This document shows positions 49,553 through 57,910 of a DNA stretch of 64,000 nt, in pieces. The stretch comes from Streptomyces sp. ISL-87 (lineage in GTDB: Bacteria > Actinomycetota > Actinomycetes > Streptomycetales > Streptomycetaceae): positions 22,538 through 86,537 of the forward strand of contig NZ_JAGGOY010000034.1 in NCBI RefSeq assembly GCF_018614095.1. Reading direction: 5' to 3'. The notes beneath the pieces were generated by a model, which was given only the letters and a program-made list of their open reading frames with translations, was not told the DNA's origin and did no database searches. A program made the position numbers and the translations under genes. Numbering within the stretch: position 1 is the stretch's first letter; every line of letters starts with the position of its first letter.

Positions 49553-50077
49553 GTGTTCGCCAAACCGTTACCGGGCTACACCACAGCAGCCGCTGAAGGG
49601 GACGTCGTCGTCCTGCTGATCGGGATGCGGATCAACCATTTCCGGGGGGTGCACCACTGGCTGCCGGTAGCCCTAGCCATGCCGCGCATGCTCCGCGAAC
49701 TGGGCCGGGACAAGAGCCGGGGGCTGCTCGGCCACGTACTCCTCACCGCGTCGCCGCGGACGTACTACGTGGTCCAGTACTGGGAGTCCAAGGAAAAGCT
49801 CTACGCCTATGCCGCGGCGCCGGACATGTTCCACCACAAGGTGTGGGGGATCATCAACCGCAAGGTGCGCGCTTCCAAGCAGCGCCAGCATGTGGGGCTG
49901 TGGCACGAGGCGTACATCGTGCCCGAGGGGTCGTACGAGTCGATCTACTTCGACATGCCGCCCTTCGGGCTGGCCGCCGCGACCGGGGCGCTTCCCGTCG
50001 AAAGCCGCGGCCGACGCGCGTCCGACCGCTTCGCGCACCGCCCGTCGGCAGCGGAGGGAAAAACCACGGGAGCCTGA
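49553..50077 (+). CDS. DUF4188-family protein (putative monooxygenase), TTA-containing
   Basis: A 174-residue protein. After a short start it has the DUF4188 core V-V-V-L-L-I-G-M-R-I-N-H-F-R-G-V-H-H-W, L-G-H-V-L-L-T-A-S-P-R-T-Y-Y-V-V-Q-Y-W and H-V-G-L-W-H-E-A-Y, an ABM-like fold considered a monooxygenase. The sixth codon is TTA (49568-49570). In Streptomyces, TTA is read only by the bldA-encoded tRNA, which accumulates late, so translation is probably developmentally controlled. The start is GTG at 49553. The divergent MerR gene is its likely regulator. Confidence 0.82.
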   Translation: MFAKPLPGYTTAAAEGDVVVLLIGMRINHFRGVHHWLPVALAMPRMLRELGRDKSRGLLGHVLLTASPRTYYVVQYWESKEKLYAYAAAPDMFHHKVWGIINRKVRASKQRQHVGLWHEAYIVPEGSYESIYFDMPPFGLAAATGALPVESRGRRASDRFAHRPSAAEGKTTGA

Positions 50078-50102
50078 GCGGGGCGCCTGGGACAATGCGG
50101 CC

Positions 50103-50609
50103 ATGCGTATCCGAGCCGTGCGCCTGGACGAACTGCCGCTCCTCCAGGACATCGAGAGGGCCGCCGGCCTGTGCTTCCGCGACATCGGCATGCCCGAGAT
50201 CGCCGACGACGAACCGCTGCCGCTCGACGAACTCGCCCGCTACCGGCAGGCCGGACTGGCCTGGGTGGCGGTCGACGAGGCCGATGCCCCGGTGGCCTAT
50301 CTCATCGCCGAACACGTCGACGGCAACCTTCACGTCGAGCAGGTGTCCGTACACCCGGACAGCGCGCGCCGCCGAATCGGAAGGCTGCTGCTCGATCATC
50401 TGGCGGCGCGGGCCGTGACGGAGGCGGTCCCCGCCCTGACCCTCACCACGTTCGCGGACGTCCCCTGGAACGCCCCGTACTACGCGCGCTGCGGATTCGA
50501 TCCCCTCGACGAGAGCACGCTCGGCCCCGGCCTACGGGACATCCGCGAGCGGGAAGCGGCCCACGGCCTGGACCGGTGGCCGCGGGTGTGCATGCGCCGC
50601 GTGCTGTGA
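50103..50609 (+). CDS. GNAT-family N-acetyltransferase
   Basis: A 168-residue protein with a complete GNAT fold: the acetyl-CoA-binding motif V-S-V-H-P-D-S-A-R-R-R-I-G-R-L-L-L-D-H-L is at about residues 80-99, and A-P-Y-Y-A-R-C-G-F-D in the C-terminal region is typical of the toxin-resistance-like subgroup. The amine substrate is unknown. It follows the DUF4188 gene by 25 bases and may share its transcript. A hairpin terminator follows. Confidence 0.85.
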   Translation: MRIRAVRLDELPLLQDIERAAGLCFRDIGMPEIADDEPLPLDELARYRQAGLAWVAVDEADAPVAYLIAEHVDGNLHVEQVSVHPDSARRRIGRLLLDHLAARAVTEAVPALTLTTFADVPWNAPYYARCGFDPLDESTLGPGLRDIREREAAHGLDRWPRVCMRRVL

Positions 50610-50620
50610 CGCACCGAGCT

Positions 50621-50665
50621 GCCGGCAAGGGGGCGGCCCGGCGTTCGTGGAGCCCCCTTGCCGGC
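50621..50665. terminator. Hairpin terminator between convergent genes
   Basis: A perfect 14-bp stem (50621-50634 with 50652-50665) lies between the GNAT gene and the convergent secreted protease gene. Confidence 0.85.
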
Positions 50666-50676
50666 GGTGTGGCGTG

Positions 50677-51525
50677 TTACGGCTTCGGCAGCGTGCAGCC
50701 GGCGCGGCTCAGGTCGATCGTGTTGCCGGCGCCTATGCAGGGGACGATGATGTACGTCTCCTGACCGTAGTTGATGCCCTCGCGGACGGTCACGTTGCCG
50801 TTCTCGTCGACCTCGCACGGATTGTTGTCCGTGCAGCGCTGGCCGTCCTCATTGCCCGTGTTGTTGACGGCGACGACCTTGCCGGTCGTCGTGTCGATCA
50901 CCGGTGAGCCGGAGGTGCCGCCGATGGTGTTGCAGGACGAGGTGTAGCGGACCGAGTCCTTCCAGGTCCACTCGCCCTCCTTGAGGCGGTACGCGAACCC
51001 GTCGATGTTGCAGCTGTAGGTCCGCTTCCAGTACCCGGACACGACCTTGATCGCCGAACCCTGCGTGGGGTGCGTGTCGTTGAGGGTGAGCGCGCTGATG
51101 CCGTACTGGCTCTGGATCTGGGCGTACGTCTTGGTCAGCTGGTAGATCGAGATGTCCGTGTCGGTCATCGTCGCGTACGCGATCTTGCTGGCCCGCAGCG
51201 TCCCGACCTTGGAACCGCTCGCGTTGAGCAGCGAGAACGAACGCGTGGACGGCTGGTCCTTGATGACCTCACCGGCCGCCGGGAAGCCGGTCTCCAGGCA
51301 GTGCCCGTTGGAGAGGACCAGCGCGGGGTCGCCCGGCTGGGAGCCGGGCGCACGGACGACGGAGCCGGAACAGTTGCTGAGTGCGACCGTCCCCGCGTAA
51401 TTGACCGCGACGGCGACCGCGACGGCGGCCTTGTCGGTGTCCTGGGGGGCTGACGCAACGGCCGGGGCTGCCGCCGCTCCCGCTAAGAGCAGGGAGAGCG
51501 CGGCACCGACGAGAGGCTTGTACAT
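50677..51525 (-). CDS. Secreted trypsin-like serine protease
   Basis: A 282-residue protein with a signal peptide ending near A-V-A-S-A (about residue 26). The chymotrypsin-fold triad is visible: His75 in L-S-N-G-H-C-L, Asp124 in T-D-T-D-I-S-I and Ser207 in G-G-T-S-G-S-P. Extra Cys pairs suggest disulfides. There is no propeptide as long as in alpha-lytic proteases. It is probably an extracellular peptidase of restricted specificity. ATG at 51525. Confidence 0.9.
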   Translation of the reverse strand: MYKPLVGAALSLLLAGAAAAPAVASAPQDTDKAAVAVAVAVNYAGTVALSNCSGSVVRAPGSQPGDPALVLSNGHCLETGFPAAGEVIKDQPSTRSFSLLNASGSKVGTLRASKIAYATMTDTDISIYQLTKTYAQIQSQYGISALTLNDTHPTQGSAIKVVSGYWKRTYSCNIDGFAYRLKEGEWTWKDSVRYTSSCNTIGGTSGSPVIDTTTGKVVAVNNTGNEDGQRCTDNNPCEVDENGNVTVREGINYGQETYIIVPCIGAGNTIDLSRAGCTLPKP

Positions 51526-51676
51526 GTGGGGGTTCCCCTCTGATGGCGATGCAACCGAAGATCCTCCGGTTGTCATGCGCATTGTTGGGACATCCATCCC
51601 AACCCACAAGAGGGCATGCGTGTTTCGGGAACTCCGCACGACGGCGTTGTCAGTGCTGGCACCTAGCGTGCCGTTC

Positions 51677-53089
51677 ATGACCCGATCCGTTCAGGCACTC
51701 GCCTACGTACGCCCATCCGCCCTCACCTCCGACGGAGCCGGGCGGCTCCTCGGGCTGGAGACCGCCGGGGGGCTCACCCCGGTCGGCGCCGAGGCGCATC
51801 CGCAGTTCTTCGCGGGGTTCCTGAGGTCGCCTCAGGCCGCCGCCCGGGGACTGCTGGCCGTCGCCGACGTCGCCGCCGCGCGCTACTACCAGCGCACCCT
51901 GCGGGCCTCGCTGGACCCGGTGGTCACCGGCAACGGCGACCGGCTGCGGTTCGAGTCGTTCTCCGGATGCTGCGGGGTGTACGCCCGGCTCGATGTGCTC
52001 CAGGACGGCCTCGACGGAGCGGACACCGGGCACGGAACCACCAACGTGGACGTGAACAACCCGCTCCGCGAGGCGCTTTCGCGACTGTCCGGGGACGAGC
52101 CGCTGCACCTGCGCGTCGGCCCCGAGGAACTGGCCGTCACCACGCTGGACGGGCCCGTCGTGGAGAAGAAGGTACCGCTGCCCGACCGCTGGCTGCGCGG
52201 GTTCGCCGAGTCACAGGTGATCTCCGTCGGCTTCGATCTGCGGGCCGAGCTGACCGCCGCCGAGGCGGTGCGGTTCCTCCGCGCGCTTCCGCGTACCGCC
52301 ACCACCGGCGGCGGGGGTGCCGGCGGACGCGGGCCGATGTGGGTCGTGCCCGCCGGGCGCACCCTGCGTCCCACCACGCGGCCGGTCCCCGGCGCCGTCT
52401 GCCTGCCCGGCCCCGAGCGGCTCGCCGCGCTCCAGCGGGTACTGCGGCACGCCACCGGACTGCGTGTGTACGGTCCGGCCGCCCATGACGGCGCGGCCAC
52501 CGCCGCCGCCTGGGAGGTGACCATGCCCGGGATGCGGCTCACCCTCACCCTCTCCCCTGAGCCCGCCCGCGGCTTCTCCGGTGAAGGCGGCGTCCTGGAG
52601 GCGCTGGCCACCGACGAGGCCGCCGGCGACGCCGAGCTCGTCTCCGTACTGCTGGCCTGGGAACCGCGGATCGACACCGCCGACCTCGCCGAGCAGTCCG
52701 GCCTCACCGTGGCACGCGTCCGCGCGGCCCTGGCCCGCCTCGGCACGGCCGGCCGGGTCGGATACGACGTCGCCGACGCCGCGTACTTCCACCGCGAGTT
52801 GCCGTACGACGCCGGCCGTGCGGAACGCCACAACCCGCGGCTGGTCGCCGCCCGCGCCCTGCTCGCCGGGGGCGCGGTCACCCTGGGGCCGGACACCACC
52901 GCCACCGTGGCCTCCGGGGAGCGGCGCTACCAGGTCCGCGAGGCGCCCGGCGGGGTGCTGAGCTGCACCTGCCAGTGGTGGGCCGACTACCGGGGCCGGC
53001 GGGGGCCGTGCAAGCACGCACTCGCCGTCCGGATGGCGAAGCGCGCCGCGCTCACCGCCCCTGCTCTCACCACCGGAGGGGCGCGATGA
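51677..53089 (+). CDS. SWIM zinc-finger protein
   Basis: A 470-residue protein with a long region of repeating alpha/beta character and, near the C-terminus (about residues 437-455), the SWIM motif C-T-C-x(n)-C-K-H (C-T-C-Q-W-W then G-P-C-K-H), which binds zinc and contacts DNA or protein. Before it lies a small winged-helix-like part (L-A-E-Q-S-G-L-T-V-A-R-V-R-A-A-L-A-R-L-G). It is coupled to the next gene by a four-base ATGA overlap, a widespread actinobacterial pair of unknown function. Confidence 0.85.
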   Translation: MTRSVQALAYVRPSALTSDGAGRLLGLETAGGLTPVGAEAHPQFFAGFLRSPQAAARGLLAVADVAAARYYQRTLRASLDPVVTGNGDRLRFESFSGCCGVYARLDVLQDGLDGADTGHGTTNVDVNNPLREALSRLSGDEPLHLRVGPEELAVTTLDGPVVEKKVPLPDRWLRGFAESQVISVGFDLRAELTAAEAVRFLRALPRTATTGGGGAGGRGPMWVVPAGRTLRPTTRPVPGAVCLPGPERLAALQRVLRHATGLRVYGPAAHDGAATAAAWEVTMPGMRLTLTLSPEPARGFSGEGGVLEALATDEAAGDAELVSVLLAWEPRIDTADLAEQSGLTVARVRAALARLGTAGRVGYDVADAAYFHRELPYDAGRAERHNPRLVAARALLAGGAVTLGPDTTATVASGERRYQVREAPGGVLSCTCQWWADYRGRRGPCKHALAVRMAKRAALTAPALTTGGAR

Positions 53090-56010
53090 ACCCGGCCGTC
53101 CCGACGCTGGACCCGACCGTCCCGACCTCGACTGTCCCGACTGTCCCGACTGTCCCGACCGCCCCGACTGTCCCGACCGCCCCGACCGCCCCGACCGCCC
53201 CGACCGCGCCGACCTCGACCGTCCCGACCTCGACCGCGCTGAACCCGACCGCGCTGAACCCGACCGCGCCGACCGCGACCGCCCCGACCGTCCCGACCCC
53301 GACCGCGATGGAGGCGAACGCGATGGACCCGATCCTCGACGCGGTCCGCGAAGGCCGCACCGACCTGCTCCCCGGGCTGCTGGCGCCCCTGACCGTGCCG
53401 GAGCGCCGGGCCCTCCTGGCCGAACTGACCACCCTGCGCCGCGAGATCCGCGGCTGGGAATGGCAACGCGGCCAGGAACGCGACCGGATCCGCCCCGGCC
53501 TGCTCCTCGCGGGCGCCGCGTGCGCCACCGGCGCGGCCGCCGCGGCCTCCTGGATCGGCGCGCGCGACCTGCGCAGCTGGCGGCAGCCCTCCGCCACCCT
53601 GTTCCGCGAGCTGCTCGCCGACCGCGACCCCGGCTGGCTCGGCGACGTCGCCCACCGCCTCGCGGCCCGCGCCGCCACCGCCGCGGCCGACTATCCGCTG
53701 ATCCGCGAGCTGGTCGGGCTCGCCGACTGCCCGGTCCCCACCACCGACGCGTTCGTACACGGCTGGGCCCTGTCCATGGTCATGCCCGCCCGTCCGCGCT
53801 CCGATCGCCGCCCGCTGTCGGTCGCACTGCGCGAGGACCCGCACGTACGGGAGCTGGTGCCCCTGCTGTTCGCGACGGTCGAGCCCGCCGACGCCCTCGC
53901 CTGGTACGCCCATCCGCAGGCCCCGGGCCACTGGCCGTCGGAGCTGACCGCGCTCGCGGCGGAGGGCATCGTCGAGCGCCGGATCCTGGTCGACGGCTGC
54001 GTCTCCCGGCTGCTGCGTGGCGGCCGGCAGAACCAGCTGAAGTTCTTCCTCGTACTGCTCCAGCGTCTGGAGCTCACCCTGGACGAGGAGCAGGAGCGCA
54101 CGGCCGACTGGATCGCGATGTCCGCCGACGGACCGTCCCCGCTCGCCAGACACGCCCAGCAGGTCATCGCCCGGCTGTCCGAGGCGGACCGGCTCCCGGT
54201 CGGGCGGCTCGCGGAGATGTCGGGCGCGGTCCTCTTCCGCCCGGAGAAGAAGCTCGTACGCACCCAACTGGTCCTGCTGGGCAAGGCCTTGCAGCGTGAC
54301 CGGGGCGCCCGCCACGAGCTGCTGCCGGCCGTCGCCGCCGCCTTCGGCCACGAGGACACCGCACTGCAGGAGCGCGCCCTCAAGCTCATCGCCAAGCACC
54401 TGCGCCCGGACGACGGCGACCTGCGCGCGGAACTCGCCTTCCAGGCGGAACTGCTGAGCCCGGTCCACCGGCGCGCGGCCGCGGAACTCCTCGGCGCCGT
54501 CGTCGAGCCGGCCGACCAGCCGGCGTACGAGGAGATCCTCCCTCCGGCGCCGGGCCGCCACCGCCTCGGACCCACGCCGCCGACGATCGCCGAGACCGTC
54601 GAGCTGGTGGCGGCCCTGGTCAAGTCCCCGGCCCCGACGGTCGCCGAGTTCGAATCGGCCCTGGACGGTCTCGTCCGGCATGCCCACCGCGACCGGGCGG
54701 CCCTGGCCACGGTCCTGCGCCCGGCGCTGGCCGACCGCTGGTGGACGGGGGAGGGCGACGGGCTGGTGGAGGCGCACCAGCTGCACGGGCTGGACGTAGT
54801 GGCGGCGGCGGTACTGGGCCGCGTCCGCCCGCACGGCCTGCGGCCGGCCCGCGGCCACCAGGACAACGGCGGCCACCAGGACAACGGCGGCCACGACTGC
54901 ATCCACGTCGCGCTGAGCGCGGTGACCACCGCCCGGCTGCGCGAGGCAGCGCACCGGACGCTGACCGACCCGCTGCCGTTCCTGCTCGCCACCCCCACCT
55001 GGGAGACGGGCAGCGTGGAACCGGACGAGCTCGTCGAGCGCCTCGCCGCCTACCGTCGGCTGGGTGCGGAGCCGGCCCCGGCCGACTTCGCCCAGGCGCT
55101 GCTACGGGTCCGGCGCGATCCCCGCGCCGCCCCGGCGGCGGCCGCCCTGGGCACCCGTGAGGGCGACCGGCTCGCGGTCTGGCTCACCACGGCCGGCGAG
55201 CCGCCCGAGCTGCTGCGCCGGGTGAAGGACCCGGACCCGCAGGTCACCCACTCCTGGTGGGACCGGGCCCGCGAGTCGGTGCGGCACATCGTCGTCGAGA
55301 CCCGGGAACGGCTCGTGGTGCAGCAGGAGTTCCCGGCCGTGTTCCACCGGATCGGCCGCCCGCACCTCGGTACCGGCCGACGCTGCTACCACTGGCACGG
55401 GGACACCGCCGCCCGTCAGGCCGTACTGCCCGAGGACCGCGAGACGCAGGCGGCCTGGCTGCTGCCCGAGGTGACGGCCTGCGCCACGGCCGACGAGCGC
55501 GGCGCGGGCGCGCTGCTGCCGAGGCTGGCCGAGCTGGGCGGCCCCGCGGGTCCGGCCGTGCACCTGGTGGTGGCCACCGGGCTGGGCGCGCGCCATGCCG
55601 AGGACCGGCTGGCGGCTGTCGACGCGTTGCTGGTCCTCGCGGCCCGGGGTGAGCTGGACGCCGCGAGGATCGGGCGGGACCTGGCCGAGCTGCTGCGGCT
55701 CGGCACGGTCAAGCCCAACCGGCTGGCGGACGCCGCGCGCACGGCCGCCGCCACGGGTGCGTACGCCACCACCTGGGCGGTGCTCGCCGAGGTGCTGCCC
55801 GCGCTGCTGGCGGACGCCGCCGCTGTGCGCGGTGCGGGCGAGGTGCTGGCCGTGGCCGCGGACTGCGTGGAACGCTCCGCCGTGACCGGCCTCACTCCCG
55901 CGGCCCTGACAGCGGTCGCCTCGCGCACCGGCTCCTCGCAGCTGGTCGCGCAGGCCCGGCGGCTGAGGGCGGCGCTGACGCAGCCGGCGGCGGCACCGGA
56001 GCCGCGGTAG
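53086..56010 (+). CDS. DUF6493-like large protein with repeat-encoded Pro/Thr N-terminus
   Basis: A 974-residue protein, the usual partner of SWIM proteins. Residues about 8-74 are nearly pure V-P-T, A-P-T and T-P-T triplets encoded by 9-bp tandem repeats. The rest is mostly helical, HEAT-like, with conserved W-Y-A-H, H-S-W-W-D and G-R-R-C-Y-H-W-H-G segments, and an internal duplication H-Q-D-N-G-G (54858-54896). No enzyme motif is visible. A strong GGAGGG site supports the ATG at 53086; an alternative start without the repeats would be at 53311 or 53323. Confidence 0.82.
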   Translation: MNPAVPTLDPTVPTSTVPTVPTVPTAPTVPTAPTAPTAPTAPTSTVPTSTALNPTALNPTAPTATAPTVPTPTAMEANAMDPILDAVREGRTDLLPGLLAPLTVPERRALLAELTTLRREIRGWEWQRGQERDRIRPGLLLAGAACATGAAAAASWIGARDLRSWRQPSATLFRELLADRDPGWLGDVAHRLAARAATAAADYPLIRELVGLADCPVPTTDAFVHGWALSMVMPARPRSDRRPLSVALREDPHVRELVPLLFATVEPADALAWYAHPQAPGHWPSELTALAAEGIVERRILVDGCVSRLLRGGRQNQLKFFLVLLQRLELTLDEEQERTADWIAMSADGPSPLARHAQQVIARLSEADRLPVGRLAEMSGAVLFRPEKKLVRTQLVLLGKALQRDRGARHELLPAVAAAFGHEDTALQERALKLIAKHLRPDDGDLRAELAFQAELLSPVHRRAAAELLGAVVEPADQPAYEEILPPAPGRHRLGPTPPTIAETVELVAALVKSPAPTVAEFESALDGLVRHAHRDRAALATVLRPALADRWWTGEGDGLVEAHQLHGLDVVAAAVLGRVRPHGLRPARGHQDNGGHQDNGGHDCIHVALSAVTTARLREAAHRTLTDPLPFLLATPTWETGSVEPDELVERLAAYRRLGAEPAPADFAQALLRVRRDPRAAPAAAALGTREGDRLAVWLTTAGEPPELLRRVKDPDPQVTHSWWDRARESVRHIVVETRERLVVQQEFPAVFHRIGRPHLGTGRRCYHWHGDTAARQAVLPEDRETQAAWLLPEVTACATADERGAGALLPRLAELGGPAGPAVHLVVATGLGARHAEDRLAAVDALLVLAARGELDAARIGRDLAELLRLGTVKPNRLADAARTAAATGAYATTWAVLAEVLPALLADAAAVRGAGEVLAVAADCVERSAVTGLTPAALTAVASRTGSSQLVAQARRLRAALTQPAAAPEPR
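53107..53310 (+). repeat. 9-bp tandem-repeat tract coding Pro-Thr triplets
   Basis: About 22 imperfect units of the form GACYGTCCC or GACCGCCCC follow one another in frame at the 5' end of the DUF6493-like gene. Such tracts change length by slippage without loss of frame, because the unit is a multiple of three. Confidence 0.85.
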
Positions 56011-56032
56011 GGGTGGGGGAGTGACGGCCCCG

Positions 56033-56422
56033 CTATCGCCTGCGCGAAGCGGCGCCGCTGCTGACGAGGAGGGCGTCGCTGATGAGGCGGACGCCGCGAG
56101 CGAGGCGGCCCAGCTGCTCAAGCTCGACGGCGTACATCCTGATCGTGTTCTCTATGACGGCCTCGGCCACGCCCATCGAGGGCAGCTCGGCCCGGCTGGT
56201 CTCCAGGGCCACCCGCACCGCCCGCATTTCGTGCTGGAGCTGGAGCTGGGCGTGCCGGGTCAGAAGCACCGGGTGGCGGGTCAGCGTGGAGTATCCGGCG
56301 TAGCGGGCCGGCAGCAGGTCGCGCAGCCAGCGGGTGGCGGTGCGCTCCCAGTCGTGCGTTCCGGGCGTCTTGACCTGGCAGGGCCAGTCGGGGCTGAGCG
56401 TGGTAAGAGCCGTCTGGGGCAT
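56033..56422 (-). CDS. Helical protein of unknown function
   Basis: A 129-residue, mainly helical protein, with W-x-C-Q-V-K-T-P-G-T-H-D-W-E-R-T-A-T-R-W-L-R-D-L-L-P-A-R-Y-A-G-Y near the start, then amphipathic helices with Q-L-Q-L-Q-H-E-M-R-A-V-R. Similar small proteins recur in Streptomyces but have no assigned role that I know. The ATG at 56422 starts the conserved part. The upstream 325 bases contain an AT-rich stretch that could be its promoter. Confidence 0.65.
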   Translation of the reverse strand: MPQTALTTLSPDWPCQVKTPGTHDWERTATRWLRDLLPARYAGYSTLTRHPVLLTRHAQLQLQHEMRAVRVALETSRAELPSMGVAEAVIENTIRMYAVELEQLGRLARGVRLISDALLVSSGAASRRR

Positions 56423-56747
56423 TCTCGTCGCTTCCGAGAGGTGTCGAACTCTGATCGAGAGGTGGTTGGGGCGGCCTCGGCCCAGGGGTTGATCGAGGCC
56501 GCCAGAGCGCCGGCGGGATCCGAAAGCCCGGATTGAACGCCCGGGAGCGCCGCGAGGAGGCGAGCGGTCGAGCGGAGCATTCGTTCTGGGAGGGCATGGG
56601 GTCGCCCTCCGTGGCATCTGGTGAATCCCTGCGCCAGTTAGAGTAAATATATATACCGTCGAGTAAGCAAGCGTATGTAAAAATTCATGCGCCCGCAGGG
56701 CATGAAAACGCCCGCCGAAGACCGGGTGAAATCGGGACGCGCCGGGC
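56423..56747. other. Gene-less region with AT-rich promoter-like stretch
   Basis: 325 bases without a convincing gene. Around 56636-56690 there is an unusually AT-rich island with alternating TATATATA, suited to the promoter of the minus-strand gene 56033-56422. The remainder is ordinary GC-rich sequence. Confidence 0.5.
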
Positions 56748-57665
56748 TTAGAGGAAGAATCCGTGCTGGTCAGCGACCTGCTCGTACCCCTCAAGCCGCG
56801 CCTGCGTCCGCTCGGGATCTGCGTCGGCCATCGCCTGGAGGAGGGCCGCGGACAGCATCCCCGGCGCCGCGTACGAGTCGAACACCAGCCGTGACCCGGT
56901 GCCGGCGGTGAGCGCCACGTCCGCCTCGTCCACCAGCGGCCCCAGCGTGGGATCCGTGATCAGCGCGATGCGCAGCCCCGCGCTGCGCGCGGCCCGCAGC
57001 GCCGCCAGCGTCTCCTTGGCGTGCCGGGGCATGGCGAAGGCCAGCACCCAGGTGCCACCCGCGGCCCGGGACTGGAGCAGCGCGTCGTACGCGACGCTGC
57101 CGCCGCCCGTCACCAGACGTACATCGGGGTGGATGCGCCGGGCCGCGTAGGCGAAGTACTCGGCCAGTGAGACCGAGATCCGCAGGCCGAGCACCGTCAG
57201 CGGCACCGACCGGGCCAGGTGGCGGCCGATGTCCAGCACCTGGTTGGTGTCGGCGAGCAGCCGGCGTACGTTCTCCAGATTCTGGATCTCGGCATCGACG
57301 GCGGCTTGCAGCTCGTTGTGGCGGAGCTGCTCACGGCTGTCCGGAGATCCCGCGACCGCGCTCAGGGCGATCGGCTGGAGCACCTCCCGCAAGGCGGGGT
57401 AGCCGCTGAACCCCAGGGAGGCGGCGAAGCGGGTCACGGACGGCTGGCTGACGCCGGCCCGTTCCGCGAGCTCCGTGATGGAGAGGAACGCGGCCTCGGT
57501 GAGGTGGTCGATGAGGTACTGGGCAATACGCCGCTGCCCGGGGGACAGGCGCTGGCCGTCGAAGAGCGCGCGGACCCGGTCGGCCGGGGCGCGCTCACGG
57601 TCCGGCGACTGCCCGCTCGGCTTGATCGCGGCCGCCTGTGCGCGTGCCTGCTGCCCCGATGACAC
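56748..57665 (-). CDS. MurR/RpiR-family regulator with SIS domain
   Basis: A 305-residue regulator. The RpiR helix-turn-helix is at about residues 58-85 (I-T-E-L-A-E-R-A-G-V-S-Q-P-S-V-T-R-F), and a sugar-isomerase (SIS) domain follows from about 145, with V-T-G-G-G-S-V-A-Y-D and F-A-M-P-R-H-A-K-E-T. Such proteins sense phosphosugars and regulate sugar-related operons. It is divergent from the putative conflict-system genes, which is unusual for an RpiR protein, and may be coincidental. GTG at 57665 with GAGGGAGG upstream. Confidence 0.87.
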   Translation of the reverse strand: MSSGQQARAQAAAIKPSGQSPDRERAPADRVRALFDGQRLSPGQRRIAQYLIDHLTEAAFLSITELAERAGVSQPSVTRFAASLGFSGYPALREVLQPIALSAVAGSPDSREQLRHNELQAAVDAEIQNLENVRRLLADTNQVLDIGRHLARSVPLTVLGLRISVSLAEYFAYAARRIHPDVRLVTGGGSVAYDALLQSRAAGGTWVLAFAMPRHAKETLAALRAARSAGLRIALITDPTLGPLVDEADVALTAGTGSRLVFDSYAAPGMLSAALLQAMADADPERTQARLEGYEQVADQHGFFL

Positions 57666-57910
57666 CGGCGCGCCTCCCTCTTATGCCACTCCTCTTCAAA
57701 CATAGCTCACACACCGTGGTCGACCGACCAGGCTCCGCCGCCGCCGGAGCGAGCCTCCCACCGCCGCCCGCACCGGTCCGACCCGTCCCGCGCGGGTGAG
57801 TTGACCGGTCAATATTCAAGCGGGGCAACGCCGGTGACCGACTGGCGGTCACTCCGGCGCGGCCCAATACTGGCGGTGACCGGCGTCCGTGCCCCGGCAC
57901 GGGAGGTGCT
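57666..57910. promoter_or_regulatory. Divergent promoter region with palindromes
   Basis: A 245-base gap between the RpiR gene and the hydrolase-NTPase-protease operon. TTGACCGGTCAA (57801-57812) is a perfect 12-base palindrome, and GTGACCG/CGGTCAC pairs recur between 57830 and 57880. GGTGACCG-like words occur at least three times. This pattern suggests a dedicated regulator binding in the promoter of the operon. Confidence 0.55.

Noticed and set aside
53107..53310. CRISPR-like array
   Set aside because: Units are 9 bp, contiguous and in frame with a protein; there are no spacers.
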